NCBI RefSeq assembly: GCF_013359595.1 | Contig: NZ_JABFMP010000009.1 | Span: forward strand, 62,001-126,000 | Length of the DNA: 64,000 nt | Reading direction: 5' to 3' | DNA from: Pseudomonas sp. C1C7 | GTDB taxonomy: Bacteria; Pseudomonadota; Gammaproteobacteria; Pseudomonadales; Pseudomonadaceae | Shown here: positions 48,146 to 57,497 of the stretch, piece after piece | Position numbering within the stretch: the stretch's first letter is position 1 | Layout of the letters: each line of letters begins with the position of its first letter | Made by a program: the position numbers and the translations under genes | Notes under the pieces: generated by a model | What the model was told of the DNA's origin: nothing | Database searches by the model: none | Seen by the model: only the letters and a program-made list of their open reading frames with translations

Positions 48146-49501
48146 ATGCCCGTTACCCCCAATATGCTTCTTCAGGCCGCCGCGCAGGCCAAGGCTCAGG
48201 CCACCAACGCCAATTCCGTGGCGCAGGCCGCCGAGCCCGGGGACAAGGCTGCAAGCTTCGCTCAGGTCTACGCCAAACAGGCGCAAAACAAGCCAGCTCC
48301 AGCGGCGGATAACCCGGTCAAACCGGCCCGCGACAAGGTCGCCGACAACGCCGGCAAGAAGGATGTCGTCGACGACAAGCCTGCCGCCGACGAACCGGTG
48401 GTTGCCGATAGCGGCAAAACCTTGCCCGCCGACAAGCCGGCGCAAGCTGATGACAAAACCGACGATGATGCGGCGAATGCTGCCCAGGCACCGGTTGCCG
48501 ATGCTGCACCGGTAGACCCGGCTGTAGATCCGGCCCTGTTGCAGGCAGCTCAGCCCACTGTCACGACGCCCGTTCCGGCAACGCCGCCGGTGGTCGATCC
48601 GCAACCGGCGCCGATTCAAGCGGCGGCTGTCCCGGCAGCTCCCGCGCAGGCCGTTGCCGAGACTGACACCGATTTCGACCCCGAAGCCGATCCCCTCGAC
48701 GCATTGCCCGCTGTCCGTATGGCCATGGAGCAGAGCGGTCATGTGTCGGCGTCCAGTCAGGCACAACCCAAGTCGGCGGCGACGCCAGCCCAGGCGCAAG
48801 CCGATGGCGAGCAGACCGCGGCGCAGAACTTTGCCGCCGGCATGGCCAGCATGCTCGATGCCCAGGCCAGCAAGGACAGCACCAGCCAGGGCGGCGACAA
48901 GGCTTTCAGCGGCCTGATCGACGACGGTCTGAAGGACCTGAAGTCTGCCAGCAGCGATACCCGAGTCGATGACTTCGCCAATCGTCTGGCGGCGCTGACC
49001 CAGGCGGCCACGCCGAAGACCGCCAACGCCGTGCCGGTGAATCAGCCGATCGCCATGCACCAGAGCGGCTGGACCGAAGAGGTGGTGAATCGCGTCATGT
49101 ACCTGTCCAGCGCCAATCTCAAGGCGGCGGACATTCAATTGCAGCCAGCGGAACTGGGTCGCCTGGACATTCGGGTGAACATGGTCCCGGACCAGCAGAC
49201 CCAAGTGACTTTCATGAGCGCGCATCCTGGCGTTCGCGAAGCGCTGGACGGGCAAATGCATCGCCTGCGTGACATGTTCGCCCAGCAGGGCATGGGGCAG
49301 GTGGACGTCAATGTGTCCGACCAGTCCCGGGGTTCGCAGCAGGGGCAGGAGCAGCAGGCGCAACAGAGCCAATCCGGTCGAGCCAGCGCCAATGGTGGTC
49401 GCCTTGACTCAATGGATGACGAACTCACCCCGGCCATTGCCGAAGTCGCCGCGCCAGTGACCAGCGTGATCGGCACAAGCGCGGTCGATTATTACGCCTG
49501 A
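48146..49501 (+). CDS. fliK: Hook-length control protein FliK
   Basis: The 451-residue protein has a long Ala/Pro/Asp-rich, disordered N-terminal part (about 1-300) and the Flg_hook C-terminal domain (LQPAELGRLDIRVNMVPDQQ, VTFMSAHPGVREALDGQMHR), followed by a Gln/Ser-rich tail. It measures hook length and switches export specificity through FlhB. A REP doublet follows. Confidence 0.93.
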   Translation: MPVTPNMLLQAAAQAKAQATNANSVAQAAEPGDKAASFAQVYAKQAQNKPAPAADNPVKPARDKVADNAGKKDVVDDKPAADEPVVADSGKTLPADKPAQADDKTDDDAANAAQAPVADAAPVDPAVDPALLQAAQPTVTTPVPATPPVVDPQPAPIQAAAVPAAPAQAVAETDTDFDPEADPLDALPAVRMAMEQSGHVSASSQAQPKSAATPAQAQADGEQTAAQNFAAGMASMLDAQASKDSTSQGGDKAFSGLIDDGLKDLKSASSDTRVDDFANRLAALTQAATPKTANAVPVNQPIAMHQSGWTEEVVNRVMYLSSANLKAADIQLQPAELGRLDIRVNMVPDQQTQVTFMSAHPGVREALDGQMHRLRDMFAQQGMGQVDVNVSDQSRGSQQGQEQQAQQSQSGRASANGGRLDSMDDELTPAIAEVAAPVTSVIGTSAVDYYA

Positions 49502-49517
49502 TCAAACGCAAAACCCC

Positions 49518-49608
49518 TGTGGGAGCGGGCTTGCTCGCGGATGCGGTTTAACATTCGATATTGATGTCGACTGTCACAACGCATTCGCGAGCAAGCCCGC
49601 TTCCACAT
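49518..49608. repeat. REP doublet between fliK and fliL
   Basis: TGTGGGAGCGGGCTTGCTCGCG is mirrored by CGCGAGCAAGCCCGCTTCCACA with one mismatch, around a centre of about 48 bp. It lies 57 bp before the -24 box of the fliL promoter. Confidence 0.85.
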
Positions 49609-49665
49609 TTTGTTTGGCGGCGCTCTTCAAAAAGGCGACTGTCCACCCTCTCTCTCCCGATCGTT

Positions 49666-49682
49666 CTGGCATAACACTTGCT
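49666..49682 (+). promoter_or_regulatory. Sigma-54 promoter of fliLMNOPQR-flhB
   Basis: CTGGCATAACACTTGCT keeps CTGGCA and TTGCT at exact spacing, with two mismatches between them. It lies about 50 bp upstream of fliL. Confidence 0.7.
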
Positions 49683-49732
49683 CTTCCCTATCCGTGCGAC
49701 TGTGAAACCCCGAATAGTGACGGATTATTGGC

Positions 49733-50233
49733 ATGGCGAAGAGCGACGCAGCAGTAAAAGACCCCGCAACCAAAGGCAAACTCAAGCTGATTATCCTGAT
49801 CGTAGTGGCACTGCTGCTGGCGATCGGTTTGTCCGTGGGAGCGACCTGGTTCTTCATGCACAGCGCTCAGAGCAAGCCTGTCGAAGCGGCTGAAGTCGCC
49901 CCGACAGGCAAGCAGCCGGCGATTTTCGAGTCGATGGCGCCGGCGTTCGTCGCCAACTACAACCAGAACGGCCGTCAGCGCTACATGCAGGTGAGCATCA
50001 CCATGCTCGGGCGCAATCAAGCCGACCTGGAAGCGCTCAAGGTCCACATGCCGGTGATCCGCAATAACCTGGTGATGCTGTTCTCCGGACAGGATTTCGC
50101 CACGCTCGCCTCGCCTGTCGGTCAGGAAATGCTGCGCCAGAAAGCCACGGCCAGCGTTCAGGAAGTGGCGCAGAAAGAACTCGGCAAAGTGGTTGTCGAA
50201 CAGTTGCTCTTCACTAATTTCGTATTGCAGTAG
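49733..50233 (+). CDS. fliL: Flagellar stator-associated protein FliL
   Basis: The 166-residue protein has one N-terminal membrane helix (LKLIILIVVALLLAIGLSVG) and a periplasmic FliL domain (about 50-166). It surrounds stators and supports torque, especially under load. It is first in its operon. Confidence 0.94.
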   Translation: MAKSDAAVKDPATKGKLKLIILIVVALLLAIGLSVGATWFFMHSAQSKPVEAAEVAPTGKQPAIFESMAPAFVANYNQNGRQRYMQVSITMLGRNQADLEALKVHMPVIRNNLVMLFSGQDFATLASPVGQEMLRQKATASVQEVAQKELGKVVVEQLLFTNFVLQ

Positions 50234-50242
50234 GTACACGAC

Positions 50243-51211
50243 ATGGCCGTGCAGGACCTCCTGTCCCAGGATGAGATCGACGCGCTGTTGCATGGCGTGG
50301 ACGACGGTCTGGTACAGACCGATACCGTTGCCGAACCCGGCAGCGTCAAAAGCTACGACCTGACCAGCCAGGATCGCATCGTCCGCGGACGCATGCCGAC
50401 CCTGGAAATGATCAACGAGCGTTTCGCCCGCTACACGCGCATCAGCATGTTCAACATGCTGCGCCGTTCGGCGGACGTGGCGGTCGGTGGCGTGCAGGTG
50501 ATGAAGTTCGGCGAATACGTGCACTCGCTGTACGTGCCGACCAGCCTCAACCTGGTCAAGATCAAGCCGCTGCGTGGCACCGCGCTGTTCATCCTCGACG
50601 CCAAGCTGGTGTTCAAACTGGTGGACAACTTCTTCGGCGGCGACGGCCGTCACGCGAAGATCGAAGGGCGTGAATTCACCCCGACCGAACTGCGTGTGGT
50701 GCGCATGGTGCTCGAACAGGCCTTCATCGACCTGAAGGAAGCCTGGCAGGCGATCATGGAAGTGAACTTCGAGTACATCAACTCGGAAGTGAACCCGGCC
50801 ATGGCCAACATCGTCGGCCCGAGCGAGGCCATTGTGGTGTCGACCTTCCACATCGAACTCGATGGCGGTGGCGGCGACCTGCATGTGACCATGCCGTACT
50901 CGATGATCGAGCCGGTGCGCGAAATGCTCGACGCCGGCTTCCAGTCCGATCTCGACGATCAGGACGAACGCTGGGTCAATGCCCTGCGCCAGGACGTCAT
51001 GGACGTCGACGTGCCGATCGGTGCGACCGTCGCCCGTCGCCAGCTGAAACTGCGCGACATCCTGCACATGCAGCCGGGGGACATCATCCCGGTGGAAATG
51101 CCTGAAGACATGATCATGCGCGCCAACGGCGTGCCGGCCTTCAAGGTCAAGATGGGTTCGCACAAAGGCAACCTGGCGTTGCAGGTGATCGAGCCGATCG
51201 AGCGTCGCTGA
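50243..51211 (+). CDS. fliM: Motor switch protein FliM
   Basis: The 322-residue protein starts MAVQDLLSQDEIDALLHGVD, the CheY-P-binding peptide of FliM (LSQxEIDALL). A middle CheC-like domain and a C-terminal SpoA domain follow (LKLRDILHMQPGDIIPVEMP). It forms the C ring with FliG and FliN and reverses rotation when CheY-P binds. Confidence 0.97.
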   Translation: MAVQDLLSQDEIDALLHGVDDGLVQTDTVAEPGSVKSYDLTSQDRIVRGRMPTLEMINERFARYTRISMFNMLRRSADVAVGGVQVMKFGEYVHSLYVPTSLNLVKIKPLRGTALFILDAKLVFKLVDNFFGGDGRHAKIEGREFTPTELRVVRMVLEQAFIDLKEAWQAIMEVNFEYINSEVNPAMANIVGPSEAIVVSTFHIELDGGGGDLHVTMPYSMIEPVREMLDAGFQSDLDDQDERWVNALRQDVMDVDVPIGATVARRQLKLRDILHMQPGDIIPVEMPEDMIMRANGVPAFKVKMGSHKGNLALQVIEPIERR

Positions 51212-51278
51212 GGCGCATCACACCTTCGTATTTAACTGACGGCTTCCCCTTGAAAGGTGGCCTGCCGAGGACACATTG

Positions 51279-51731
51279 ATGACTGACGATATGAACAACG
51301 ACCAGGCGCTGGCTGACGAGTGGGCTGCAGCCCTGGAAGAGTCCGGTGATGGTGGTCAGGCCGACATCGACGCGCTGCTGGCGGCCGATGCGGGTATTTC
51401 CAGCTCCAACCGCGTGCCCATGGAAGAGTTCGGCAGCGCGCCGAAAAACAATGAGCCGGTGAGCATGGACGGTCCGAACCTGGACGTGATCCTCGACATT
51501 CCGGTGTCGATCTCCATGGAAGTGGGCAGCACCGACATCAACATCCGCAACCTGCTGCAACTCAACCAGGGTTCGGTGATCGAGCTGGATCGCCTGGCCG
51601 GTGAGCCGCTGGACGTGCTGGTCAACGGCACCCTCATCGCCCACGGCGAAGTGGTAGTGGTCAACGAGAAGTTCGGCATCCGCCTGACTGACGTGATCAG
51701 CCCAAGCGAACGTATCAAGAAGCTGCGCTGA
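51279..51731 (+). CDS. fliN: Motor switch protein FliN
   Basis: The 150-residue protein has a C-terminal SpoA domain (LDVILDIPVSISMEVGSTDI, RNLLQLNQGSVIELDRLAGE) and an acidic N-terminal extension of about 65 residues. The extension carries QADIDALLAAD at residues 27-37, similar to the FliM CheY-binding peptide. ATG 51279 is chosen, with CGAGG upstream. It forms the base of the C ring and binds FliH. Confidence 0.96.
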   Translation: MTDDMNNDQALADEWAAALEESGDGGQADIDALLAADAGISSSNRVPMEEFGSAPKNNEPVSMDGPNLDVILDIPVSISMEVGSTDINIRNLLQLNQGSVIELDRLAGEPLDVLVNGTLIAHGEVVVVNEKFGIRLTDVISPSERIKKLR

Positions 51732-52178
51732 GTGAAAAAGCTCCTGGGTGTTCTGGCGGCGCTGATGTTGCCGTTCTGTGCGCTGGCCGCCGAGCCGACC
51801 GCCGCGACCGCTGCCGCGCCTGTGGCCAGCAGCGGGGTTGCCGGGCAATTGACGCAACTGGTGCTCGGCTTGCTGCTGGTGGTGGGGTTGATTTTCTTCC
51901 TCGCCTGGCTGTTGCGCCGGGTTCAGCAGGCAGGTCCTGCGGGCAAGGGGCAGGTGATCGACATCGTCGGCACCCGAGCGCTCGGCCCGCGTGATCGTCT
52001 GGTGCTGGTGCAGGTGGGCAACGAGCAGATTCTGCTCGGCCTGAGCCCCGGCACCATCACCGCGCTGCACGTGCTCAAGGAGCCGGTGCAGGTGCCGGGC
52101 AACGCTGAAAAATCGACCCCCGAGTTTGCCCAGCGCCTGATGGAGCTGTTGGGCAAGGATCAGAAGGATAAGAAGTGA
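51732..52178 (+). CDS. fliO: Flagellar export-gate assembly protein FliO
   Basis: The 148-residue protein starts with GTG directly after the fliN stop. It has a cleavable-looking N-terminal hydrophobic stretch, a second membrane helix ([20 protein letters not shown]) and a small cytosolic FliO domain ([20 protein letters not shown]). It helps assemble the FliP ring. Its end overlaps fliP. Confidence 0.93.
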   Translation: MKKLLGVLAALMLPFCALAAEPTAATAAAPVASSGVAGQLTQLVLGLLLVVGLIFFLAWLLRRVQQAGPAGKGQVIDIVGTRALGPRDRLVLVQVGNEQILLGLSPGTITALHVLKEPVQVPGNAEKSTPEFAQRLMELLGKDQKDKK

Positions 52179-52936
52179 TGGGTGCGCTACGCATCGTCTT
52201 GACGCTGGCCCTGATGCTGGCCGCGCCGCTGGCGTTTGCCGCCGATCCGTTGTCGATTCCGGCAATCACCCTGGGCACCAATGCCCAGGGCGCCCAGGAA
52301 TATTCGGTCAGCCTGCAAATCCTGCTGATCATGACCGCGCTGAGTTTCATTCCGGCGTTCGTCATGCTGATGACCAGCTTCACCCGGATCATCATCGTCT
52401 TCTCGATCCTGCGTCAGGCCCTGGGCCTGCAGCAGACGCCGTCGAACCAGATCCTCACCGGCATGGCGCTGTTCCTGACCCTGTTCATCATGGCCCCGGT
52501 GTTCGACCGGGTGAACCAGGACGCCCTGCAACCGTACCTGGCGGAAAAGATGACCGCCCAGGACGCGATCGCCAAGGCCCAGGTGCCGATCAAGGACTTC
52601 ATGCTCGCCCAGACTCGCACCAGCGATCTGGAGCTGTTCATGCGCCTGTCCAAGCGCACCGACATCGCCTCGCCCGATCAGGCGCCGCTGACCATCCTGG
52701 TGCCGGCGTTCGTGACCTCTGAACTCAAAACCGCGTTCCAGATCGGCTTCATGATCTTCATTCCGTTCCTGATCATCGACCTGGTGGTGGCCAGTGTGCT
52801 GATGGCCATGGGTATGATGATGCTGTCGCCGCTGATCATTTCCCTGCCGTTCAAGATCATGCTGTTCGTGCTGGTGGACGGCTGGGCGCTGATCATCGGT
52901 ACCCTGGCCAGCAGTTTCGGGGGTGTATCGCCATGA
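52178..52936 (+). CDS. fliP: Flagellar export-gate protein FliP
   Basis: The 252-residue membrane protein has a signal peptide ([25 protein letters not shown]) and four helices. It has the FliP signature [20 protein letters not shown] and a C-terminal [20 protein letters not shown] helix. It makes the core of the export pore with FliQ and FliR. ATG 52178 overlaps the fliO stop (TGATG); GTG 52175 is possible. Confidence 0.96.
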   Translation: MGALRIVLTLALMLAAPLAFAADPLSIPAITLGTNAQGAQEYSVSLQILLIMTALSFIPAFVMLMTSFTRIIIVFSILRQALGLQQTPSNQILTGMALFLTLFIMAPVFDRVNQDALQPYLAEKMTAQDAIAKAQVPIKDFMLAQTRTSDLELFMRLSKRTDIASPDQAPLTILVPAFVTSELKTAFQIGFMIFIPFLIIDLVVASVLMAMGMMMLSPLIISLPFKIMLFVLVDGWALIIGTLASSFGGVSP

Positions 52937-53202
52937 CGCCTGAAGTCGCCGTCGACATATTCCGTGATGCCCTGTGGCTGACCACGCTGATGGTCGCGGT
53001 GCTGGTGATCCCGAGCCTGCTGGTGGGCCTGGTGGTGGCGATGTTCCAGGCCGCCACCCAGATCAACGAGCAGACCCTGAGCTTCCTGCCGCGTCTGCTG
53101 GTGATGCTGGTGACCCTGATCGTCGCCGGCCCGTGGCTGGTGCAGACCTTCATGGAATACATCCTGCAGCTCTATCACAGCATTCCGCAGGTCATCGGCT
53201 AA
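52933..53202 (+). CDS. fliQ: Flagellar export-gate protein FliQ
   Basis: The 89-residue protein has two membrane helices separated by the conserved loop [18 protein letters not shown]. It packs around FliP/FliR in the export gate. It overlaps fliP by 4 bp (ATGA). Confidence 0.97.
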   Translation: MTPEVAVDIFRDALWLTTLMVAVLVIPSLLVGLVVAMFQAATQINEQTLSFLPRLLVMLVTLIVAGPWLVQTFMEYILQLYHSIPQVIG

Positions 53203-53205
53203 GCC

Positions 53206-53991
53206 ATGTCTTCCTTGCTGCAACTGACGGATACCCAGATCAGTACCTGGGTGGCGGCTTTCATGTTGCCGCTGTTCCGCATCGGCGCCTTGCTGATGGT
53301 CATGCCGGTGTTCGGCACTTCGCTGGTGCCCAAGCGCATTCGTCTCTACTTCGCCCTGGCCATCACCGTGGTCCTCGCGCCGAACCTGCCGCCCATGCCG
53401 CCGGTCAATGCGCTTGATCTGAGCGGCTGGCTGCTGATCGGCGAACAGATCCTGATCGGCGCGCTCCTTGGTTTCTCCCTGCAATTGTTCTTTCAGGCGT
53501 TCGTGATCGCCGGGCAGATCCTCGCGATCCAGATGGGCATGGGCTTCGCCTCGATGGTCGACCCGACCAACGGGGTGTCGGTGGCGGTGATCGGGCAGTT
53601 CTTCACCATGCTGGTGACCCTGATGTTCCTGGCGATGAACGGCCACCTGGTGGTGTTCGAAGTGCTCACCGAGAGCTTCACTACGCTGCCGGTGGGCAGC
53701 GGCCTGATGACCAATCATTACTGGGAGCTGGCCGGCAAGCTGGGCTGGGTGCTCGGCGCGGCGCTGGTGCTGGTGCTGCCGGCGATCACCGCGCTGCTGG
53801 TGGTCAACATCGCGTTTGGCGTGATGACCCGGGCGGCGCCGCAATTGAACATTTTCTCCATCGGTTTCCCGCTGACCCTGGTGCTGGGGATGTTCATCCT
53901 CTGGGTCGGGCTGGCGGACATTCTCAATCAGTATCAACCGCTGGCCACCGAGGCCCTGCAGTTTTTACGCGAACTGGCGAGAGCGAGCTGA
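53206..53991 (+). CDS. fliR: Flagellar export-gate protein FliR
   Basis: The 261-residue protein has about six membrane helices and the FliR core (QAFVIAGQILAIQMGMGFAS, MVDPTNG). One copy completes the FliP5-Q4-R1 pore. It follows fliQ by 3 bp and precedes flhB by 3 bp. Confidence 0.96.
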   Translation: MSSLLQLTDTQISTWVAAFMLPLFRIGALLMVMPVFGTSLVPKRIRLYFALAITVVLAPNLPPMPPVNALDLSGWLLIGEQILIGALLGFSLQLFFQAFVIAGQILAIQMGMGFASMVDPTNGVSVAVIGQFFTMLVTLMFLAMNGHLVVFEVLTESFTTLPVGSGLMTNHYWELAGKLGWVLGAALVLVLPAITALLVVNIAFGVMTRAAPQLNIFSIGFPLTLVLGMFILWVGLADILNQYQPLATEALQFLRELARAS

Positions 53992-53994
53992 GCC

Positions 53995-55131
53995 ATGTCC
54001 GAGAGTGATAACGAAGACAAAACGGAAGACCCCACGGAGAAAAAGAAAAAGGACGCCCGTGAGAAGGGCGAGATCGCCCGTTCCAAGGAGCTCAACACCC
54101 TGGCGATCATGCTCGCCGGTGCCAGCGCATTGCTGATTTTCGGAGGCATGCTGGCCCAGGAAATGATGGAGCTGATGCGCCTGAATTTCTCCCTGTCCCG
54201 GGAAGTGGTGCTGGATCAGCGCTCCATGGGCATCTTTCTGCTGCATTCCGGGAAAATTGCCTTGCTGGCGATTCAGCCGGTGATGATAACCCTGATGCTG
54301 GCCGCGCTGATCGGCCCGATTGCCCTGGGTGGCTGGCTGTTCTCCGCCGGCACCATGGCGCCCAAGTTCAGCCGCATGAACCCCGGCGCAGGTCTCAAGC
54401 GCATGTTCTCCACCAAGTCCGTGGCCGAGCTGCTGAAGGCTTTGGCGAAGTTCTTCATCGTTCTGTTCGTGGCTCTGATCGTGCTGTCGTCAGACATTGA
54501 CGACCTGCTGCGCATCGCCCACGAACCGCTGGACCGGGCGATCACCCACAGCCTGCAAGTGGTCGGCTGGAGCACGCTGTGGATGGCTTGCGGGCTGATC
54601 ATCATCGCCGCCGTCGACGTACCGATCCAGCTGTGGGAAAGCATCAAGAAACTGAAGATGACCAAGCAGGAGGTGCGCGACGAGCACAAGGACCAGGAAG
54701 GGCGGCCGGAGGTCAAGCAACGGATTCGCCAGGTGCAGCGCGAAATCTCCCAGCGCCGGATGATGGCCGCGGTGCCCCAGGCCGACGTGGTCATCACCAA
54801 CCCGACCCACTACGCCGTGGCGCTCAAATACGACGCGGACAAAGGCGGCGCACCGGTGCTGATTGCCAAGGGCAGCGACTTCCTGGCGCTGAAAATCCGT
54901 GAAATCGCCGCTGCCAACGAAGTCCTCCTGCTGGAATCGCCGGCACTGGCGCGGTCGATCTACTACTCCACCGAACTGGAACAGGAAATCCCCGGCGGTC
55001 TGTACCTGGCGGTGGCCCAGGTGCTGGCGTATGTCTATCAGATTCGCCAGTACAAGGCGGGCAAGGGCAAGCGGCCGGAGCCGCTCAAGGATGACTTGCC
55101 GATTCCGCCGGATTTGCGGCGCGATTCCTGA
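53995..55131 (+). CDS. flhB: Flagellar export switch protein FlhB
   Basis: The 378-residue protein begins with a charged N-terminus (SESDNEDKTEDPTEKKKKDA), has four membrane helices (about 35-210) and a cytosolic domain with the self-cleaving NPTH motif (residues 269-272). Cleavage switches export from hook to filament substrates. It is the last gene of the fliL operon. Confidence 0.97.
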   Translation: MSESDNEDKTEDPTEKKKKDAREKGEIARSKELNTLAIMLAGASALLIFGGMLAQEMMELMRLNFSLSREVVLDQRSMGIFLLHSGKIALLAIQPVMITLMLAALIGPIALGGWLFSAGTMAPKFSRMNPGAGLKRMFSTKSVAELLKALAKFFIVLFVALIVLSSDIDDLLRIAHEPLDRAITHSLQVVGWSTLWMACGLIIIAAVDVPIQLWESIKKLKMTKQEVRDEHKDQEGRPEVKQRIRQVQREISQRRMMAAVPQADVVITNPTHYAVALKYDADKGGAPVLIAKGSDFLALKIREIAAANEVLLLESPALARSIYYSTELEQEIPGGLYLAVAQVLAYVYQIRQYKAGKGKRPEPLKDDLPIPPDLRRDS

Positions 55132-55156
55132 TTTTTGAGTTGGTAATGCCGGACTC

Positions 55157-55219
55157 TTCGCGGACAAGCCTCGCTCCTGCAGGTAATCGCATTCCGTAGG
55201 AGCGAGGCTTGCCCGCGAA
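55157..55219. repeat. REP-type inverted repeat between flhB and flhA
   Basis: TTCGCGGACAAGCCTCGCTCCT is mirrored by AGGAGCGAGGCTTGCCCGCGAA with one mismatch around a short centre. It lies 61 bp upstream of the flhA sigma-54 site and may end the fliL-flhB transcript. Confidence 0.8.
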
Positions 55220-55280
55220 AAAACATTTGCGAACAACAAAAAATCCCCTGAAAGCCCCCAATTCCCGGTCCGTGCAAAAG

Positions 55281-55297
55281 TTGGAAAGCTTTTTGCA
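55281..55297 (+). promoter_or_regulatory. Sigma-54 promoter of flhA
   Basis: TTGGAAAGCTTTTTGCA has the invariant GG-N10-GC spacing and a perfect TTTGCA -12 box; the -24 box departs from consensus at three positions. It lies about 60 bp upstream of flhA. Confidence 0.7.
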
Positions 55298-55356
55298 CTA
55301 ACCTCCGTGCGCTTGTTTCGGCGTCAAAAGTTTGCTTCACGTCACGGGGTATTTCG

Positions 55357-57486
55357 GTGGATCGGTCTCAATTAATCAGCAGTGCCCGCAGCAACATGGC
55401 AGAGCTCAGTCGCGGCAATCTGGGTGTGCCGCTGTTGTTGCTGGTCATGCTGGCGATGATGATGCTGCCGGTGCCGCCGTTCCTGCTGGACGTGTTCTTC
55501 ACCTTCAACATCGCCCTGTCGATTGTCGTGCTGCTGGTCTGCGTGTACGCCCTGCGGCCGCTGGACTTCGCGGTGTTCCCGACCATTCTGCTGGTGGCAA
55601 CCCTGTTGCGACTGGCGCTGAACGTGGCGTCCACCCGCGTGGTAATGCTCCACGGCCAGGACGGTCACGCCGCCGCCGGTAAGGTGATCCAGGCCTTCGG
55701 CGAGGTGGTGATCGGCGGTAACTACGTGGTCGGTATCGTGGTCTTCGCGATCCTGATGATCATCAACTTCGTCGTGGTGACCAAGGGTGCCGGGCGTATT
55801 TCCGAGGTGAGCGCGCGTTTCACCCTCGATGCGATGCCCGGCAAACAGATGGCGATCGACGCCGACCTCAACGCCGGTCTCATCGATCAGAACCAGGCCA
55901 AGGCCCGTCGTGCGGAAGTCGCCCAGGAAGCCGAGTTCTACGGTTCCATGGACGGTGCCAGCAAGTTCGTGCGCGGTGACGCCATCGCCGGCCTGCTGAT
56001 TCTGTTCATCAACCTGATCGGCGGCATGGCGGTCGGTATCTTCCAGCACAACATGACCTTCGCCGATGCCGGCAAGGTTTACGCGCTGTTGACCATCGGT
56101 GACGGTTTGGTGGCGCAATTGCCATCACTGTTGTTATCTACAGCTGCCGCGATCATGGTGACCCGTGCTTCCGGTTCGGAAGACATGGGCAAGCAAATCA
56201 ATCGGCAGATGTTCGCATCGCCCAAGGCCCTGGCCGTATCCGCTGGTCTGATGGCGGTGATGGGACTGGTGCCGGGCATGCCGCACCTCTCATTCCTCAG
56301 CATGGCGGCCCTGGCGGCCGGTGGCGCGTACCTGTTCTGGCGCAAGCAGAACATGGTCAAGGTCCAGGCGCTGGAAGAGGTCAAGCGTCAGCAGGAACTG
56401 CTGCCATCGCCGGCCCGCGCCCAGGAAACCAAGGAGCTGGGCTGGGACGACGTGACGCCGATCGACATGATCGGCCTGGAAGTGGGCTACCGCCTGATTC
56501 CGCTGGTGGACCGCAATCAGGGTGGTCAGTTGCTGGCGCGGATCAAGGGCGTGCGCAAGAAGCTGTCCCAGGACCTGGGCTTTTTGATGCCGACCGTGCA
56601 CATCCGCGACAACCTCGACCTGGCGCCCAGTGCCTATCGCCTGACCCTGATGGGGGTGATTCTGGCCGAGGCGGAGATCTATCCGGATCGCGAGCTGGCG
56701 ATCAACCCCGGTCAGGTCTACGGTACGCTCAATGGCATTACCGCCAAAGATCCGGCTTTCGGCCTGGAGGCGGTGTGGATCGAAGTCAGTCAGCGCGCAC
56801 AAGCGCAATCGCTGGGCTACACGGTGGTGGATGCCAGTACGGTGGTCGCGACCCACTTGAACCAGATTCTGTACAAGCACTCCAGCGAGCTGATCGGCCA
56901 TGAGGAAGTTCAGCAGTTGATGCAGTTGCTGGCGAAAAACTCGCCCAAGCTTGCCGAGGAACTGGTGCCGGGCGTGCTGTCGCTGTCGCAACTGCTCAAG
57001 GTGCTGCAGGCGCTGCTGGCCGAACAGGTGCCGGTGCGCGACATCCGCAGCATCGCCGAAGCCATCGCGAACAACGCTTCCAAGAGTCAAGATACCGCCG
57101 CGTTGGTGGCCGCCGTTCGCGTCGGCGTATCCCGCGCCATCGTGCAAAGCATTGTAGGGACTGACTCGGAGCTCCCAGTCATCACGCTGGAGCCAAGGTT
57201 GGAACAGATTTTGCTCAATAGTCTGCAGAAGGCAGGACAAGGCTCGGAAGAGGGCGTTCTGCTGGAGCCAAGCATGGCTGAGAAGCTGCAACGTTCGCTG
57301 ATCGAAGCAGCACAGCGTCAGGAGATGCAAGGTCAACCGGTGATTCTGCTGGTGGCCGGTCCGGTTCGCGCGATGCTCTCGCGTTTTGGCCGGCTGGCAG
57401 TACCGGGCATCCATGTATTGGCCTACCAGGAAATTCCGGACAACAAGCAAGTGACCATCGTTGCGACAGTAGGGCCCAACGGCTGA
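55357..57486 (+). CDS. flhA: Flagellar export-gate protein FlhA
   Basis: The 709-residue protein starts with GTG (VDRSQLISSARSNMAELSRG). It has eight membrane helices (about 20-325) with the conserved cytosolic FHIPEP loop between them (LDAMPGKQMAIDADLNAGLI). A large cytosolic domain (about 360-709) docks chaperone-substrate complexes and forms the nonamer ring. It heads the flhA-flhF-fleN-fliA group. Confidence 0.97.
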   Translation: MDRSQLISSARSNMAELSRGNLGVPLLLLVMLAMMMLPVPPFLLDVFFTFNIALSIVVLLVCVYALRPLDFAVFPTILLVATLLRLALNVASTRVVMLHGQDGHAAAGKVIQAFGEVVIGGNYVVGIVVFAILMIINFVVVTKGAGRISEVSARFTLDAMPGKQMAIDADLNAGLIDQNQAKARRAEVAQEAEFYGSMDGASKFVRGDAIAGLLILFINLIGGMAVGIFQHNMTFADAGKVYALLTIGDGLVAQLPSLLLSTAAAIMVTRASGSEDMGKQINRQMFASPKALAVSAGLMAVMGLVPGMPHLSFLSMAALAAGGAYLFWRKQNMVKVQALEEVKRQQELLPSPARAQETKELGWDDVTPIDMIGLEVGYRLIPLVDRNQGGQLLARIKGVRKKLSQDLGFLMPTVHIRDNLDLAPSAYRLTLMGVILAEAEIYPDRELAINPGQVYGTLNGITAKDPAFGLEAVWIEVSQRAQAQSLGYTVVDASTVVATHLNQILYKHSSELIGHEEVQQLMQLLAKNSPKLAEELVPGVLSLSQLLKVLQALLAEQVPVRDIRSIAEAIANNASKSQDTAALVAAVRVGVSRAIVQSIVGTDSELPVITLEPRLEQILLNSLQKAGQGSEEGVLLEPSMAEKLQRSLIEAAQRQEMQGQPVILLVAGPVRAMLSRFGRLAVPGIHVLAYQEIPDNKQVTIVATVGPNG

Positions 57487-57497
57487 GGTAGTGATTC

